7,072 nucleotides of DNA. Source: Bacteroidales bacterium. GTDB lineage: Bacteria > Bacteroidota > Bacteroidia > Bacteroidales > Muribaculaceae. The notes beneath the pieces are model-generated. The model had not been told where the DNA came from, made no database searches, and worked only from the letters and a program-made list of their open reading frames with translations. Shown here in pieces: positions 5,205 through 7,072 of the stretch. The DNA lies in NCBI GenBank assembly GCA_004552725.1, contig SFNM01000094.1:1-7072 (forward strand), given 5' to 3'. Every line of letters starts with the position of its first letter. Within the stretch, counting starts at the first letter, position 1. Made by a program: the position numbers and the translations under genes.

Positions 5205-6953
5205 ATGTTGCGTAAGATTAGGATGGTTTTGGCTGTGGCCACATTTTGTGCCACCACATTATTATTTATTGACACCACTGCCACTGCTGCACGCTTGTGG
5301 CCATGGATGGCGAGTGTGCAATTTGTGCCCGCCGTCTTGGCGCTCAATTTTGTGGCCATTGCCGCGATTGTAGCCATTACCCTACTCTTTGGACGCTTCT
5401 ATTGTTCGGTCTTGTGTCCCTTAGGAGTGCTGCAAGACATAGTAATTTGGCTTCGTAAACTCTTTGCGCCAAAGAAGCGTCGCAACTCATTGCATAAATT
5501 TACTCCGGCTCATCAGCGAGTGCGATTAATCGTGCTATTCGGTTTCGTGGTTTTATTGGCCATGGGCCTTGTTACGGTCACGGCCTCAGCCATGGCATTG
5601 CTTATAGAACCGTATAGCGCTTTCGGTCGCATTGCCGCCTCGCTTATGCGTCCCTTAGCCGTATGGGTGTCGGCATCGACCGATACGCTACCGGTGGTTC
5701 CGATGTCGGTGGAAATCATTACTCTGGCGGTTGCATCCGTCACGTTGATTATACTCACGTTGACTGCATGGCGCTCGGGGCGAGCCTACTGCAATACCAT
5801 CTGCCCGGTCGGCACTTTTTTAGGCCTGATTTCGCGCCATGCTGTAGTGGCTCCGCGCATTGATTTGGACAAATGTGTGAGTTGTGGACGTTGCGGACGC
5901 CAATGTATGTCTCATTGCATCGACACGGCCAACCATGCCATAGATCTAAGTCGTTGTGTGGCTTGTTTCGACTGCATCGACGCTTGCTCGGAAGGTGCTA
6001 TCTCGTTTTCTGCCAGGCAGTTGGCCACAACCGTCAAAGACACTCCCCAAAACGCATCACGGCGTGCGTTTTTGGTATCATCGGCTATTGTCATCGGTGG
6101 TGTGGCCGCATCGGCTGCAAAGCGTGTCGCTCAATTGCGCACAAAGCAGCGGGCTGAGCACGTCACTTCTCCAGTGCCTGCCGGCGCTGTGTCGCTGAGC
6201 AACTTCCGGAGCCGTTGCGTTGCATGTCAACTATGTGTAAATGCTTGCAGTGAAGGCGTTTTGCGGCCAAGTACATCCCTGCTGTCGCCGATGCGTCCAC
6301 AGATGGATTTCACGCGCGGTTATTGTCGACCGGATTGCACCGCCTGCTCGCAAGTATGTCCCACCGGCGCCATTTCACCAATCACCATCGAACAAAAGCG
6401 TAATATTCAAATTGGAATAGCCGTTGTGGATGCTTCCGCTTGTATCTCAGCGGCTTATGGTCAACACTGTGGCTCCTGCGCCTCGCATTGCCCGGCTTCG
6501 GCCATCACTATGGAGCAAGGTCGCAATGGCAATGTAGTGCCGGTAGTCGATTCCGCCCGATGTGTTGGCTGTGGCGCATGCGAATACCACTGCCCCGTAG
6601 GCACTGTGCAATCGCTTTCCGCCACTTCCGCGGCCATACATGTAGAAGGCTTAGCCACTCACACAAATGCAAGTGAGGCTGTAGAGCGTGAGTCCTCCGT
6701 AGCGTCGGTCAAACAAAGTGGCTGCGTGGGTTGTCATCATTGTATGCCCTGTCCTTACGGCGTCGACATCCCAGGCTCGCTGCGCGCTTACGACGAGGCA
6801 CTTAGCCTTGGACTTGCCGGCCAACAAGTGCGCCAATACATCCTCCACCGTGTGAACCGTGCCAACCTTCCCGACCGTTGTATCGCTTGCGGCGCCTGCC
6901 TGAGCCGCTGCCCTCACCGCATCTCCATCCCGGATATTATGCAACAACTTTAA
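5205..6953 (+). CDS. Polytopic NapH/NapG-like multi-[4Fe-4S] electron-transfer protein with aldo/keto-reductase-type C-terminal module
   Basis: The product (582 aa) is a membrane iron-sulfur protein in three parts. Part 1 (1-270) is NapH-like: four membrane segments (about 8-25, 40-62, 106-134, 168-188), the paired C-x3-C-P motifs at C67/C71 and C196/C200, and a two-cluster ferredoxin (C224, 227, 230, 234 and C251, 254, 257, 261). Part 2 begins with an internal twin-arginine motif SRRAFL (285-290) and a hydrophobic stretch, then four cysteine groups (C338-348, C374-385, C413-429, C453-463) spaced as in NapG. Part 3 (about 505-582) carries CVGCHHCMPCPYGVDIP and RCIACGACLSRCP, like the C-terminus of Fe-S aldo/keto reductases. 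About eight [4Fe-4S] clusters are predicted. ATG 5205 is chosen: an earlier in-frame TTG (5133) would overlap neuB by 59 nt and place a basic polar stretch before the first membrane segment. It starts 13 nt after neuB. It probably moves electrons between quinol, cytoplasm and periplasm, but its partners are unknown. No nap genes are nearby. Confidence 0.85.
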   Translation: MLRKIRMVLAVATFCATTLLFIDTTATAARLWPWMASVQFVPAVLALNFVAIAAIVAITLLFGRFYCSVLCPLGVLQDIVIWLRKLFAPKKRRNSLHKFTPAHQRVRLIVLFGFVVLLAMGLVTVTASAMALLIEPYSAFGRIAASLMRPLAVWVSASTDTLPVVPMSVEIITLAVASVTLIILTLTAWRSGRAYCNTICPVGTFLGLISRHAVVAPRIDLDKCVSCGRCGRQCMSHCIDTANHAIDLSRCVACFDCIDACSEGAISFSARQLATTVKDTPQNASRRAFLVSSAIVIGGVAASAAKRVAQLRTKQRAEHVTSPVPAGAVSLSNFRSRCVACQLCVNACSEGVLRPSTSLLSPMRPQMDFTRGYCRPDCTACSQVCPTGAISPITIEQKRNIQIGIAVVDASACISAAYGQHCGSCASHCPASAITMEQGRNGNVVPVVDSARCVGCGACEYHCPVGTVQSLSATSAAIHVEGLATHTNASEAVERESSVASVKQSGCVGCHHCMPCPYGVDIPGSLRAYDEALSLGLAGQQVRQYILHRVNRANLPDRCIACGACLSRCPHRISIPDIMQQL

Positions 6954-7040
6954 TTCACAGAGGTATACGTAGCGTAACCATCCGAAAGAGGCCGACTTTT
7001 GGGAATGCGAGTATATGGCGAACTTTGCGGTAAAAAAGTC

Positions 7041-7072
7041 ATGTTCAATCTAAATGAGAACAACCGCTTCGT
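7041..7072 (+). CDS. Possible 5' end of an IS66-type TnpB accessory gene (cut by window edge)
   Basis: Starting at ATG 7041, the last 32 bases read MFNLNENNRF and remain open to the window end. This closely resembles the N-termini of Bacteroidota IS66 TnpB (Orf2) proteins, which commonly begin MFxLxExNRF/Y. Only ten residues are visible, so the call rests on resemblance. TTTTG at 6997-7001 and GAACTTTG at 7020-7027 (one mismatch to TAnnTTTG) could form a promoter for it. If correct, the left end of the element lies between 6954 and 7040. It could instead be the start of an unrelated gene. Confidence 0.4.
   Translation, partial: MFNLNENNRF

Noticed and set aside
5063..5377. Minus-strand open frames, such as the one over the neuB end and the start of the Fe-S gene
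   Set aside because: They lie fully opposite well-recognised genes, have low-complexity Ala/Thr-rich or Arg/Ser-rich translations, and show no motif. They are shadows of the plus-strand genes.
6723..6737. CVGCH as a c-type heme-binding site in the Fe-S protein
   Set aside because: The surrounding residues CVGCHHCMPCPYGVDIP match the [4Fe-4S] motif at the end of Fe-S aldo/keto reductases; the histidine after the second cysteine is most likely chance.
6961..7001. Terminator after the operon
   Set aside because: The short palindromes (GTATAC, TACGTA) and the AAAG/CTTT pair near 6985-6999 give stems too short and without a proper T-run, so no intrinsic terminator is supported.
7020..7027. GAACTTTG as a separate promoter
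   Set aside because: It differs from TAnnTTTG at the first base and supports only a short, uncertain frame. I mention it with the partial gene but do not list it as a feature.
1..7072. CRISPR array, toxin-antitoxin pair or phage-defence genes
   Set aside because: No regularly spaced repeats and no small gene pairs or defence-type domains were seen; all coding space is accounted for by the operon.

Overview
The window looks like a piece of a Bacteroidales chromosome (Bacteroidota; a Muribaculaceae- or Bacteroides-like gut lineage is my best guess). The reasons are two promoter elements of the TAnnTTTG type that Bacteroidota use at -7, the absence of clear Shine-Dalgarno sequences before any gene, a Wzi-type outer-membrane protein of the Bacteroidota kind, and a tRNA without an encoded CCA end. 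All genes lie on the plus strand.

Layout. (1) Positions 1-190 hold a self-contained tRNA-Gln(CTG) unit with its own promoter and intrinsic terminator. (2) A second TAnnTTTG promoter at 233-240 precedes a compact six-gene run (255-6953) with gaps of 2, 5 and 13 nt and two 4-nt ATGA overlaps, which reads as one operon. The order is: Wzi-like outer-membrane barrel; small lipocalin-like lipoprotein; LegB-type NAD-dependent 4,6-dehydratase; ATP-grasp ligase; NeuB/LegI-type nonulosonate synthase; large polytopic multi-cluster iron-sulfur protein. (3) After the operon about 90 nt carry no gene, and the last 32 bases open a reading frame that resembles the start of an IS66-type TnpB protein, cut by the window edge.

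How the genes may work together. LegB and the NeuB-family synthase are the first and a late step of legionaminic-acid-type nonulosonate (sialic-acid-like sugar) synthesis. Wzi-family proteins hold capsule or surface polysaccharide at the outer membrane. The front of the operon therefore suggests a surface glycan containing a nine-carbon acidic sugar. The usual intermediate enzymes (LegC aminotransferase, LegH acetyltransferase, LegG epimerase) and the CMP-activating LegF are absent here and must be encoded elsewhere, or the pathway is a variant in which the ATP-grasp enzyme adds an unusual acyl or aminoacyl group.

The most unusual item is the last gene. It appears to fuse a NapH-like membrane domain, a NapG-like four-cluster ferredoxin preceded by an internal twin-arginine motif, and a C-terminal two-cluster module like the one found at the end of Fe-S aldo/keto reductases. 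That gives about eight predicted [4Fe-4S] clusters in one chain. Why it sits at the end of a surface-glycan operon is unknown.
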